The notes under the pieces were generated by a model. The model was not told the origin of the DNA. It saw only the letters and a program-made list of their open reading frames with translations, and did not search any database. A DNA stretch of 64,000 nucleotides from Siphonodentalium dalli (taxonomy: Eukaryota; Mollusca; Scaphopoda; Gadilida; Siphonodentaliidae). Shown here piece by piece: positions 1-9,065 of this stretch (the first letter of the stretch is position 1; each line of letters begins with the position of its first letter). The position numbers and the translations under genes were made by a program. Location of the stretch: the NCBI GenBank assembly GCA_032622095.1, contig CP136066.1:94881319-94945318 (forward strand), read 5' to 3'.

Positions 1-869
1 GGCTGTACGGGTCTGAACTTCTCTGGAATTTGAACCAAAAACACGTTGATCGCCTGGAACGAACACACATATTCTGTTTAAAGTATTACCAGGGCCTTCA
101 TCATCGTACACAAACGGTTATTGCGCAAGGATTAGTCGGAACCTCGTCAATGGTGTCACTTATCGAAAAACGTAAAATGTCATTCTTCGGTTCTTTGTGC
201 AACTTAAAATCTTCTAAAACTGTGAAACAAGTATTTCTCACGCGCTTATATCAGTACATCGTTGGCAGTACATGTTCATCATCAAGTTACATGTCTGACA
301 TCATTAACACTCTTAAAAAATATGACATGACCGAAGCTCTTGAGAACTACATCGAAAATTCAATATTCCCTAAGAAATCCACATGGAAATGTGCCATAAC
401 AGAATCATGGTCAAAAATTAATAGAGAATATTGGGACATGAGCGTAAATGAGGATGATCGACTTGCCAGGTTTTCCGACGTCCACCCAACGTTATGCATG
501 TCCCGGCTATGGGAAAATTGTCGCATATACCCAGCCCATAAAAAATCATATCTACTTATTGCACGCCTTATTTGTATCCTGTAAACAAATGAAGAAACAT
601 GCGTATTATGTAACAACAAGCACAAAGATCTTGTAAAACATGCCTTAATCGAGTGTTCTTCCATTTGCGACGATCGAAATACTTTTGAATTCGAGCTACT
701 AAACTTGTTTCATGTAGACATTTATATGTAGTATGACAAACTGGATGCAGAATCCAAAACGCGCGTTCTGCTAACATGTCTACATGAAAACATATACTGT
801 GCTCCCGAGGAAGAAAATGAACTAACAGACTTTTTTGTGAACAAAGATGCATTCCTCTGGAGAGTATAA
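1..869 (+). pseudogene. LINE-A copy A, C-terminal part of non-LTR reverse transcriptase (5' part outside window)
   Basis: The frame encodes the region after the palm of a non-LTR reverse transcriptase, with the pattern YGSELLWNLNQKHVDRLERT and then a long helical tail. It is colinear with 21833-22701 (copy B) and 63223-64000 (copy C). A TAA at 582-584 interrupts it where copy C has GAA. Beyond this stop the same frame continues with a Cys-Cys-His-Cys knuckle (ETCVLCNNKHKDLVKHALIEC with its spacing) and ends at a second TAA at 867-869. The nonsense change is shared with copy B, so A and B descend from one already damaged copy. The product would be a retrotransposon replication protein. The fragment cannot be active. 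Confidence 0.85.
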
Positions 870-1593
870 TTATGTTGATCAACTGACGCCAAGTCCTGAC
901 TAGATCTCACAAACCTTCATATACACTCGATCATAACATGCAGTTATAAGCGTGTGCGTAATTGTTCATATCATATGTATCTGTGTATTGTTTTACCAGT
1001 AAGTACATTTGTCGGTATGTATGTCTGCGGTTTGTTTGTTTGTCTCGTATACGCCTGCATGTCTGACTGTCGTATGTAAGTCTGTAAGTACGATACGGCT
1101 GTATATATACATGTACATGAGTGGTGCTTGGGAAATGGTCGGCTCCGAGTCGGCAAGACTGCACAAAGGCATTGGCGTTTGTGGGTCTTCCAGAGAGAGA
1201 GATCCCTGATTTGGGTCCAACTCCGGTTTGGTCGTCTCGGAGTATGCTATTTCTCTGTCTGTAAGTACGATATGGCTGTAGAGTGGAATGTCTACTTTAT
1301 GTGATGCATGATTGTGTGTATATGTGCATGTGTAGATGATTCATCATACATATTAAGACATGTATTGTAGATATGTTTGTAATCTTAAATTTTTGATACA
1401 CTGTTATGTACCAAATTGTGTTTGTTCTCATAATATAAAAATTTATATATGAATCTCCATATATGGAGGATAATAAAGATATATATAATAGAAGTAAGTT
1501 GCTTGAGTAGACTAACATAAGTGGTATTAATACTATTATAATATGTTAGATAATGGGCTGGTTGACAGACTAATCAGGAAATAGTTAGAAATT
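870..1593. repeat. Spacer Y, copy 1 (non-coding, repeated at 22702-23440)
   Basis: AT-rich sequence between the LINE-A stop codon and block X. It is nearly identical to the sequence after LINE-A copy B, apart from an 8-base difference near 920 and small indels. It contains TG- and GTCTG-rich runs (1010-1080) and a short palindrome around TCCATATATGGA (1457-1468). No coding signal is seen. The first part may be the 3' untranslated region of LINE-A. Confidence 0.6.
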
Positions 1594-1821
1594 GTGGAAT
1601 TGTGTTTATCCTGCACAAATGAGATCATTCCCTGTCATATAAGTGATATCAGTAGAGTTTTATGCGGTTTTAGACCAAATTTAGTGAAATTTTGGTCCCC
1701 GAAAATGCCAGATGCAAAAAAAACGGCATACCTTCCTGCTAATTTTTTCCTGATCCCCAGCTGTGATCATAGGGTCATGCAAACCGAAGTGAGGAATATA
1801 GTTTTTTAATTTATTATTATA

Positions 1822-1982
1822 GGGTGAGCGCGAACGCAGACCCCAAAACGCATAAATTACACAGTCGAGTTACCCACATTTGGGGTAATCGCTCGGGTCA
1901 TCCAAACCGAAGTGCAATGGTAAGGACTCGCCAAGGGGCCACCGCCTTTTGGATCACGGTTAGCCCTCTGCCAGGTAAGTAT
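1822..1982 (-). ncRNA. U1: U1 spliceosomal snRNA gene, copy 1
   Basis: Read on the minus strand, the 161-nt sequence has the order of a U1 snRNA. It starts ATACTTACCTGGCAG, the 5' splice-site recognition end, which matches the canonical 5' end exactly. Stem-loop I follows, then stem-loop II with the U1A-type loop ATTGCACTTCGG, stem-loop III around CGATTACCCCAAATGTGGG, an Sm-type site (AATTTATG), and a terminal stem-loop around CTGCGTTCGCGC. Canonical animal U1 is about 164 nt, so the length fits. U1 pairs with 5' splice sites in the nucleus. The loop I motif reads GATCCAAAAG instead of the usual GATCAYGAAG bound by U1-70K. This may be a variant U1 or an old amplified pseudogene. All five copies appear identical. 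Confidence 0.9.
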
Positions 1983-2022
1983 GCTTGAGCACGAAATCAA
2001 TTCCGGCCAGTATACAGCGGCG

Positions 2023-2041
2023 CAGTGAATACATGTGGTGT
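2023..2041 (-). promoter_or_regulatory. Candidate proximal sequence element (PSE) of U1 copy 1
   Basis: The sequence ACACCACATGTATTCACTG lies about 41-59 bases upstream of the U1 5' end, where the PSE bound by SNAPc sits in animal snRNA genes. It resembles vertebrate PSEs only loosely (CACC start). The same sequence is at the same spacing in the other four copies (10599-10617, 15999-16017, 23935-23953, 60646-60664). No TATA box is seen between it and the gene, as expected for a Pol II snRNA gene. The call rests on position and conservation, not on a known species motif. Confidence 0.4.
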
Positions 2042-2295
2042 CCATTGTTAAAATTAATTATAAACCTTTTTATTTTTGAATGTTTTCGTCGTAATTCAAC
2101 TCAGAAGTAAATTGAATGTTAGGCGTTGCCATACGTTGCGAAACTGTGGAAATAATACTGCATATTGTCAGATAAATGCATGAAATTTCTGAGTCAGTAC
2201 GAAAAATATAATGATGTACGTCTAGCGTATGACTTTGGTAGAGTTATCGCTCCTTAGTCTACATGGGTGATTATTTTTAACTGGCTGAAACGGGC

Positions 2296-2500
2296 GCAAT
2301 CGGCAAACCTCGGTTATTTCCGTACGCAAAACTATTTCTGCAAGAACGATAATCCGAGAAGTTGCGATTGGGGACTGCGCGGTCCCTGCACAAATGGGCC
2401 TGTATAGCCCCTTTGTGTGTTTGGGGCATACGGCCCCTGTATGCGCTTCCTAAATAGTCACAAAGGTTCAGATTCGACTTATTTGATTCCGAAATAAGTC
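2296..2500. other. Run of consecutive short hairpins in block X
   Basis: Five perfect or near-perfect hairpins follow one another: a nested stem CAATCG/CGATTG with CTCGG/CCGAG inside it (2298-2370), GGGACTGCGCGGTCCC (2370-2385), CACAAA..TTTGTG (2389-2418), GCATACGGCCCCTGTATGC (2426-2444) and GACTTATTT..AAATAAGTC (2476-2500). The stretch recurs in all five X blocks with few changes. I do not recognise an RNA family. It could be a structured non-coding RNA, part of an old foldback element, or chance clustering. Confidence 0.35.
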
Positions 2501-3010
2501 AAGTGGAATTATACCCGTTATTCTGTCGGATGGCGCGGGCCACAATGAAAACACATAGATAAAGAGCGTACATCTGATCTGCAAATATATATTGAACCTA
2601 AATATTCACATTTATTTGATTCTGAAATAGGCCCATGGTGAGCTTATTTTAATTTGTGGTTTTGGTTTTATTTTGATAAAATAAAATAAAAACCTCCACC
2701 AGGGCACCCCGAGTCACCACACCAAATTTGGTTGAAATCGGTCTTGGGGTCTGGGAGAACAATCCGAAGTGACATACGGACAGACAGACAGATCCTACTA
2801 TTTTATATATATCGCGGCTAAATTTTACGACGTTTTGAAATTTATACGACAAAATAGAATCAACATTTATGCCTCGATGTTATATAGTTACACTTTTATG
2901 ACCTTTTTTCAGTGAGTCAAGAATACAGTTAGCTTGGTGACATTTTTGTTTTTACCAAATCATACTCTTCATAACCATGTATGGGGTTGTCGGCTTGTTG
3001 CATAGTAAAT

Positions 3011-3100
3011 CACAGGCATTGGCACTCGGTGTGAATGCACCATTAGAGTACTTTATTATTATTCTAAGGGTGCATTCACACGGAGTGTCCATTGCCTGTG
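3011..3100. repeat. Foldback hairpin, about 30-bp arms
   Basis: The arm starting CACAGGCATTGGCACTCGG pairs with an arm ending CCATTGCCTGTG across a loop of about 25 bases. The stem has a few mismatches. The same structure is present in copy B at 24922-25011. Confidence 0.7.
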
Positions 3101-4689
3101 AGTGCGAAGCTATATTATGGAATGGGAACTGGACTATCTAGTAATGGATAACCTTTGGCTGAGTTGCCAGGGCACATGCTGGAGGGATACACGCCCATAT
3201 ATGTATGGACGGGCGGATTGACGCGTGTTCGAACGTGGACAAAAAATGTGTCCACAAATGAATTCTATACATATGGTTAAATTCATTTCAAGATTTATAC
3301 ACTCACAATAAACGATTTATGTGATTAATGCATTTATTGTTGTCTACCTCCATGCATAAATCGAGAGCATATTTGCAATGAATATACATTGTATATAAAA
3401 TATATACACAAACTATTGATAGTGTACAAATGGGTTATATTGTTGATAATTACTGTACATGCCTCACGTAAATGGATTACCAGGGTCCATTTGTCTTACT
3501 GTCTGTCAGCACTGTTCCACAAACACGCACGTACAAACTTGAGGATGATTTGCGACAAGTGTTATTTTGAACCATTGGACACAACTGGTACGATATATCG
3601 TCTACACTATTGGTCGACCCAACTCACATGCGAATTAACAGGAGATGTGATCGGAAATGGCACGAGTTTTTGATAAGACTAGTGTGTAGCTATGTATACA
3701 TATCTGTAGGCACATATAGACACTTTTTGTCCTGGGTGAATTGAAGTGGAAAAGGGGGGAAAATTCCGCATGGGATGTGGCTACAAATTGCTACAATGTC
3801 CTCAGCTGACACGTGTGTACAATAAAGGGAGTGGTCAGTTCGCGCCATTTAATTCCAAGAGCTCACATTCGAATTGAGTAGAACACATATTGCACACCTG
3901 GTTATTTTGGGTAGGTTGTTTGTTTTGTTCAGATGGTGAGCTAGGATGCTAAGTATTTTGGGAAAGTTCCAGATATACAAATTTGAAGTTGGAGTTCTGA
4001 GGACAGACGCGAATGTATTATTCTAACGTCGATGCTCACTTCAAATGCACATTCGCGTGCGTCTTGGTTCTTAAATCGCAGCGTGAAGAATTGCTGCCAA
4101 CAGGTCTTCTCTGGGGAAAATCTTGTATCGATAAGATTGTACGGAAGTCTGGGGGATCATGCTGAAGGAGTATTTACAAAATATCTCGAACAAACCCAGT
4201 CACGCGTTGGTGGAAGAGACTGCGTTGGAGAGTAGTCTTTGCAGAAAAACATATTTCAGTGAAGTCTAGTGCTCTACATGGAGATGGTTTGCAGAAGAAA
4301 ATATGCAAGGAAATCTCAACATCTACATGTATATAGCAGGCGCAGACACAATCAGGACAGTATGCTTAATACCAAATACGTGCTCGTGTGGGTCGTAAAA
4401 CCTTAATTGGACACTTTAAACCTGTTCGATTTGCAAACTATTATTGACTTATCCATTATGAGTATTTATGTTGTGGAATCAGACACCATCATCGCATTTA
4501 AGCAGAATCTAGAGATAATCACACGAGGCATCTTAGATACATCTACGATGAATAACTTTATTATATAACAACATTATTGTTTTATGCCATAAATCATATC
4601 GAGTTTTGTATAATTATGTACTATCGGACAATAGTCATATATAGGGACTTACGATAATTATATGTTATGGTATGTTAACAGTTCACACC

Positions 4690-5186
4690 CATATTGAGTT
4701 TTGGGAAGAACGATGCATTTGTGGATCTTGGTCAGGTCGTTGGATGGCACAATTGTAACAAGGAAGATTCCGACAAGAGATATTGTTCTGTGTATGATTA
4801 GTTGAAGACGAGACACATTTTCTCCTTAACTGTCAAGCGTATAAACACTTGCGATCAAAACTGATGTGATATATCGCGATTGAACATGGACAGACACAAT
4901 TTAGTGACGTCGGCTTGCTTACTCGGCTAATGAATCGGTATCGTCTTCAAGCAGCTAAATTTCTTCATAGTGCTTATCAAAAAAGACAAGATATTCTTAG
5001 CAAAACCTTTTCAATCCCATGAATGTGCACAACAATTTTCTTTATTATTTTGTTTAAAGTGACTTATTGGCCGGGTGTGTTGTTATTTTTTTACTAGACA
5101 TTGTTATCACCTGTATGTGATATGTTATTTGAACACTATACACACATGTCACTATAATAAAATATTCGTTCGTTCGTTCGTTCGTT
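4690..5186 (+). pseudogene. LINE-D remnant: reverse transcriptase C-terminal knuckle and 3' tail
   Basis: Only the last part of a non-LTR retrotransposon is left. In the better copy at 26697-26773 the frame reads RYCSVCDCSQVEDETHFLLN and then CQAYKHLR and a stop, the Cys-Cys-His-Cys knuckle typical of the C-terminus of CR1/L2/Jockey-group LINE proteins. Here a small deletion near 4799 breaks that frame. The 3' untranslated part ends in AATAAAATA followed by a TTCG microsatellite (5164-5186), the kind of simple-repeat tail many such LINEs carry. Confidence 0.65.
5164..5186 (+). repeat. (TTCG)n simple repeat, LINE-D 3' tail
   Basis: Five to six TTCG units directly follow AATAAAATA at the end of the LINE-D remnant. 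Repeated in copy B at 27088-27109. Confidence 0.85.
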
Positions 5187-6534
5187 GTAACGACGAACGA
5201 CCTGCTACCATAAAGTATGCATTGCGCAAAGGTTTAATTTACAATGATCTCCGATCGGTAATTATAGTCATTATACTCTTCTTATTGCCTTTGAGAATTA
5301 CGAGGTGTGAACACTCTGAACTTTCTGATAATGAACCGTGCCCACACGGTTTGATCTGAAGATAAGGCGTATGAAGCAATTGAATATATATTGTGTCAAT
5401 GTAACGCTCGCAACTATATATAGCAGCGTATATGTGTTGGATAAAATGCTATATTGTCTTCCATTGTCTGAGTGTCGCAGGAAATATTACCAAATATGTT
5501 AAGGCCACAGTACTGTCGAAACTAGAAAGCCGTCTCAAAAGCTTATGTAGAATAACAAGTAAATGCATGGGATGTAAATCCCCCCTGAATGCATTGCTCT
5601 CGTTCCAATGGATACACGCAATTATATATGATATCCACACATTAATCAAGACATGACTTGCACAGTTCTGATACATGTCATTGATGATCCTAAGAGACCA
5701 TGCAAATTCGTTCAAATCATATACGCAAGCTTTTGAGTCACAGTATTATGCATATGATGCACCTTCCAGTATAACAAACGATGTCATGATGCATCCAACA
5801 TCTTCTGAAAACCATGTTGTAGAGTCACCAGGAAAGCGTTTGAAGAATATGTTCACCAGGACGCATTCAACAAGTTTATATAACATTGACATAAAGCGTT
5901 GTGATCCGGTAGCTTGTTCCTGGGTTTTGGCTCTCCCTTGTGGAGTATAGGATTATCAGTTCAGTTTTCATGGTTTTAAAAGTCAACATGGCCGTGAAGA
6001 AAATCACACACCAATGCATGTGGTGAGGTTGGAGCATATCTGATTTGTGCAGATAATAGCTGGTATTTGACACAGACTGACATTCCAGTTATCTCAAAGC
6101 GGATTGGTTTAAGCATAGTTTATTTATCCACCAAATATAAAATATACATAATATAAATTGAACGAGGGAATACACAAGGAATTAATATAATGTATATGGT
6201 AATATGTGATATATCTGGTAGAAAGGGAAAACGACAGTAAGCACATGGCTTTTCAGGTGTCGTTCTCCCCATGTATCATCTAGGGCCCCTGTATAATATA
6301 CTATATAAATCATCATGGAAATTGACGTTAGTGTCGGGACCGGACAGTAGATAGATAATTCGGATATTACATTGGTCCTGTGATTTTTGGGTATAAAGAA
6401 TAAGAGGAGAATTTAAGATAAGAAGACAAAGATGGAGGGGAGTGGTGAGGGGAGTGGAATGGAACGGATTATTCATTTTATTACATGTTACGTATGATGC
6501 TTAAGATGCTGCTGACCGATTTATAATTAAGCAA

Positions 6535-7704
6535 CTAAAATCGTTGTGTGTGGATAATAATTTTTTGGAATTCTTCAAAAATAGTTAGATTCGTTTGTAG
6601 ACTCATTGTATCATCGCCATTGAGGAAAGTATAAACTGAGGGAACTATTGCGTCTGGGATCTTTCCAAGAAGAATTTGCCTATGTGGACGGTAACGCCGA
6701 CATTGGAATATGTAGTGGTAGCTATCTTCTATTTGGCCACAAACACAGTGATCAGTGACAGAGATTTAATTTTGGTATTTATGCGCGTTTAGGTCACTAC
6801 AATAGTTTCTAAGACGTGTGTGGATTACTTGTGCTTTTCTTGTGTAACAATATTTGAAGCGTGAATTCTTCTTTTTATGACTAGTGTTTATTGTTGTTCT
6901 AAATTCGTCGTAATTCACTATGTCGCGTGTGCTCATCGGCAGTGAATTCCAGAGGGCTGCTGTATTTAATATGAATGACCGGTCGTGTGAATTGGCGTTA
7001 AATTGGGGTAGCCGAAAGTTTTTTGAGTTACGGGTATTAATTTTCGATACCTCGGATACAAGTGGGGGCACTAAGTTTTGTAGATACTCCGGGGCCGAAT
7101 TATAGATCATTTTGTGATATAAATAAAGTTTTGAATTTTCACGTCTCTTTTTTAGAGTCTCCCAACCTGCTTCAATTATAAGGTTATTATTACTCGCGGA
7201 TCTGGTACATCCTGTTACAATACGCGCAGCTTCTAGTTGTATATCTTCCAACTTGTCAGATTCTGCTATTGTGCAATTGTCCCAGATAACGTTTGCGTAT
7301 TCTATGATTGGTCTTACAAGAGTGAAATAACATTTTTCTAGGGTTTCTCTATTTAGAACGTATTTTTGTTTTTGTAACATAGATATTCGATACCATGCAA
7401 GTTTAGATATAGACGCAATATGGGCCTTCCATGAGCAATTGTTTTCAAAAACGACACCAAGGTGTTTGTGGTTTGATACTGTGTTCAATGGGACATTGTT
7501 CATATATAAGTTTGGATGATTCAAAGGGTTTTGTTTACGTGATATGCACATAGCTTCTGATTTACTGGCATTTAATTTCTGGGAGATTTTTGGTGGCAAG
7601 AGTTTTAACAAAATAGATATGAACAAGTAATCAGGGTCTCCATACAAGTAACATTTTTGTTTGCTCAATTCCTGCTGGGACCAGTGGTCAAGTAAACGGT
7701 CCAA
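6535..7704 (-). pseudogene. LINE-B ORF2 remnant: N-terminal stub fused to reverse transcriptase C-terminus
   Basis: The frame opens at a TTG at 7704 with no ATG and with a stop codon just upstream. It begins MDRLLDHWSQQELSKQKCYL and passes at about residue 35-45 into KLNASKSEAMCISRKQ, the segment that follows the active site in CR1/Jockey-group enzymes. The thumb motif HKHLGVVFENNCSWKAHI and a long C-terminal domain follow. A TAA at 6766-6768 interrupts the frame. The same frame continues with DHCVCGQIEDSYHYIFQC, a Cys-rich knuckle, to a stop at 6535-6537. The endonuclease, fingers and YADD-type palm are gone, so no activity is possible. Confidence 0.8.
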
Positions 7705-7992
7705 TACTTATATATAGTACTATTTTAATGTTTTTGGTCGGTTATAGCAAGAGTTGTAGCAGGAATAATGATAAATATGTATATATATAGTTAGTAATAT
7801 GGTGCTCGGAAATGTGGACTCAATATATTTAATGACGTTCTTTTTGGTAGGTAGGCAGGTAGTGAGCAAACAAATACCTTACTAGACGGCCCTAAACATA
7901 TATACAAGTGATCTACTGGATGACTTTACTGTAAGTCTGACTTATTTAACCAGTAGAATGCAGTGGATCTGCTTGCCAATTACACAAATTTG

Positions 7993-8895
7993 TCAGGTTT
8001 GCTGTTTTTGTTGTTGTTGATTTGAGTGCCCATTTAGTCTGCTGTTAGAGGATACAGATGGTATCCAGTTTGACATTCTCTGGATTACAGACACTTCCTG
8101 TGGGTTAGTTAGGCGGGTAACTTTATCCGACTTGTCCTTTATGAAAATGACACCGTTGTATGTCCACGTGCTAGCTACTACCTTGTCCTTGTACATCTGA
8201 CGACAAGTATGGGCCATATTTGCTCGTGTTTTAGTTAGGTGTTCATTGATGTACACGTTGTTATATTTTGATTTTTTCGGTTTTTTGAGTTTACTCCGTG
8301 CCAAGTAGAACCGTTTACGGTCTTTGTAGTGGTTGAACCTGACTAAAATTGACCTGTTTGAGTGGGTTTCAGGACCAGAGCGATGGCATCTTTCGATGTG
8401 ATAGGGTTCTATATTAACCCCGATTTCATCTGCTAGTTCCAATATTAGGTCCTCACAGTCCTCGCCAGGCTCTACTCCAATTCCACTAATTCGAAGAGTA
8501 TTCCTCATGCCATACTGTTTGAGATCATCAAGTTCATTTACGAGTTCAGTGATTTTGTCATCCTTCGTTTCTGCTTCATTTCGGAGTTGTGTCACTTCAC
8601 TTCGTAGGTCGTTGACAGTTTGTATAGCTACTTCCGAGAATATAAGCTTCATTTGTAGGAGAAATTCAGGATCCTTTAGGGCAATTTTGAAGCTAGTTAT
8701 CATTTCCATGTTTTTCTTTACTGTTGGTGTATTTTCAATTCTGTCTGATGTGTCATTTATCATCGTACTTTGGCTATATGGTTCGCCAAAGCTTGTGTCA
8801 TCAAGATCCACATTTAGTTTTTTAGAATCAATTGAGTTCAGTAAGCTGTCGTCCGGGCCACCCTTGCCGCGCTTCAAGTTTCGTTCCACAGCCAT
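7993..8895 (-). CDS. LINE-B ORF1 protein (L1 ORF1p-like RNA-binding protein), copy 1
   Basis: A 300-residue open frame with the layout of L1-type ORF1 proteins: a polar N-terminus (about 1-80), a coiled coil (about 85-125, with the heptad-like run LRSEVTQLRNEAETKDDKI), an RRM-like domain starting at NTLRISGI (about 133) and including ILVRFNHYKDRKRFYLARS, and a basic C-terminal domain with a Gln-rich end. ORF1 proteins of this type form trimers, coat the element RNA and act as nucleic-acid chaperones. The ATG at 8895 follows a 170-nt leader that begins at the element 5' end. The frame is intact, unlike the partner ORF2. Copy 2 (13393-14295) is almost identical. Confidence 0.8.
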   Translation of the reverse strand: MAVERNLKRGKGGPDDSLLNSIDSKKLNVDLDDTSFGEPYSQSTMINDTSDRIENTPTVKKNMEMITSFKIALKDPEFLLQMKLIFSEVAIQTVNDLRSEVTQLRNEAETKDDKITELVNELDDLKQYGMRNTLRISGIGVEPGEDCEDLILELADEIGVNIEPYHIERCHRSGPETHSNRSILVRFNHYKDRKRFYLARSKLKKPKKSKYNNVYINEHLTKTRANMAHTCRQMYKDKVVASTWTYNGVIFIKDKSDKVTRLTNPQEVSVIQRMSNWIPSVSSNSRLNGHSNQQQQKQQT

Positions 8896-9065
8896 ATTGT
8901 TTTGTTTACAAGTGTAGATATTTCACCGATCGCTTTGTTGACAGCTTGTCAGTAATTAGGTCAGGTCCACTGGGCGATCTTATTATCGTATTCAATATTC
9001 GGATGTCAAAGGTCAGATTTTAAATTGTCAAAATAACGGTTGCTTTTTATATCTTTTTTACACGG

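Larger units (their letters stand above)
1594..2723. repeat. Block X, copy 1 (U1-bearing repeat unit)
   Basis: One of five copies of a block of about 0.85-1.3 kb (others at 10337-11175, 15737-16701, 23441-24634 and 60025-61345). It holds a minus-strand U1 snRNA gene and a hairpin-rich stretch. Here and at 24634 the block runs on into block Z at the sequence GTCACCACACC. In copies 3 and 5 the 5'-truncated LINE-A starts at that same point. This copy lacks the poly-C tract found at the left of copies 4 and 5. Confidence 0.8.
2724..6106. repeat. Block Z, copy 1 (left part, interrupted by LINE-B)
   Basis: Colinear with 24635-28038. The first 80 bases carry a CCAAATTTGGTTGAAATCGG phrase and GACAGACAGACAGA, a layout common at the ends of invertebrate interspersed repeats. 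The rest is AT-rich and non-coding apart from the LINE-D tail at 4690-5186 and a foldback at 3011-3100. The block breaks at 6106 where LINE-B is inserted and resumes at 9066. Confidence 0.75.
6107..9065 (-). mobile_element. LINE-B copy 1, internally deleted non-LTR retrotransposon
   Basis: The element sits between two copies of AAAGCGGATTG (6096-6106 and 9066-9076). This sequence occurs once, uninterrupted, in block Z copy B around 28037-28050, so it is an 11-bp target-site duplication. On the minus strand the order is a 5' leader of about 170 nt, ORF1 (8895 to 7993), a gap of about 290 nt, the beginning of an ORF2 fused to its reverse transcriptase C-terminus (7704 to 6535), and a 3' untranslated region ending at 6107 without a poly-A run. 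The endonuclease and the catalytic reverse transcriptase motifs are missing. Lengths suggest several kb were lost. Confidence 0.85.

Noticed and set aside
347-882. Minus-strand frames of about 105 codons over LINE-A (also in copies B and C)
   Set aside because: They overlap the reverse transcriptase C-terminus in antisense and mirror its codon pattern.
1857-2045. 62-codon minus-strand frame conserved in all five block X copies (also 10433, 15833, 23769, 60480)
   Set aside because: It lies across the U1 snRNA gene. Its conservation is explained by the RNA and by recent duplication.
3200-3260. Possible tRNA B-box (GTTCGAA) sites
   Set aside because: No A-box at the right distance and no cloverleaf could be drawn. 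The same holds for 25140 and 49626.
5164-5186. TTCG repeat considered as a CRISPR-like or satellite array
   Set aside because: It is a four-base simple repeat at a LINE 3' end. There are no spacers and the host is eukaryotic.
7993-8895. 136-codon frame on the opposite strand of LINE-B ORF1 (8507-8917)
   Set aside because: It is a shadow of ORF1. The minus-strand protein has the recognisable coiled coil and RRM-like domain.
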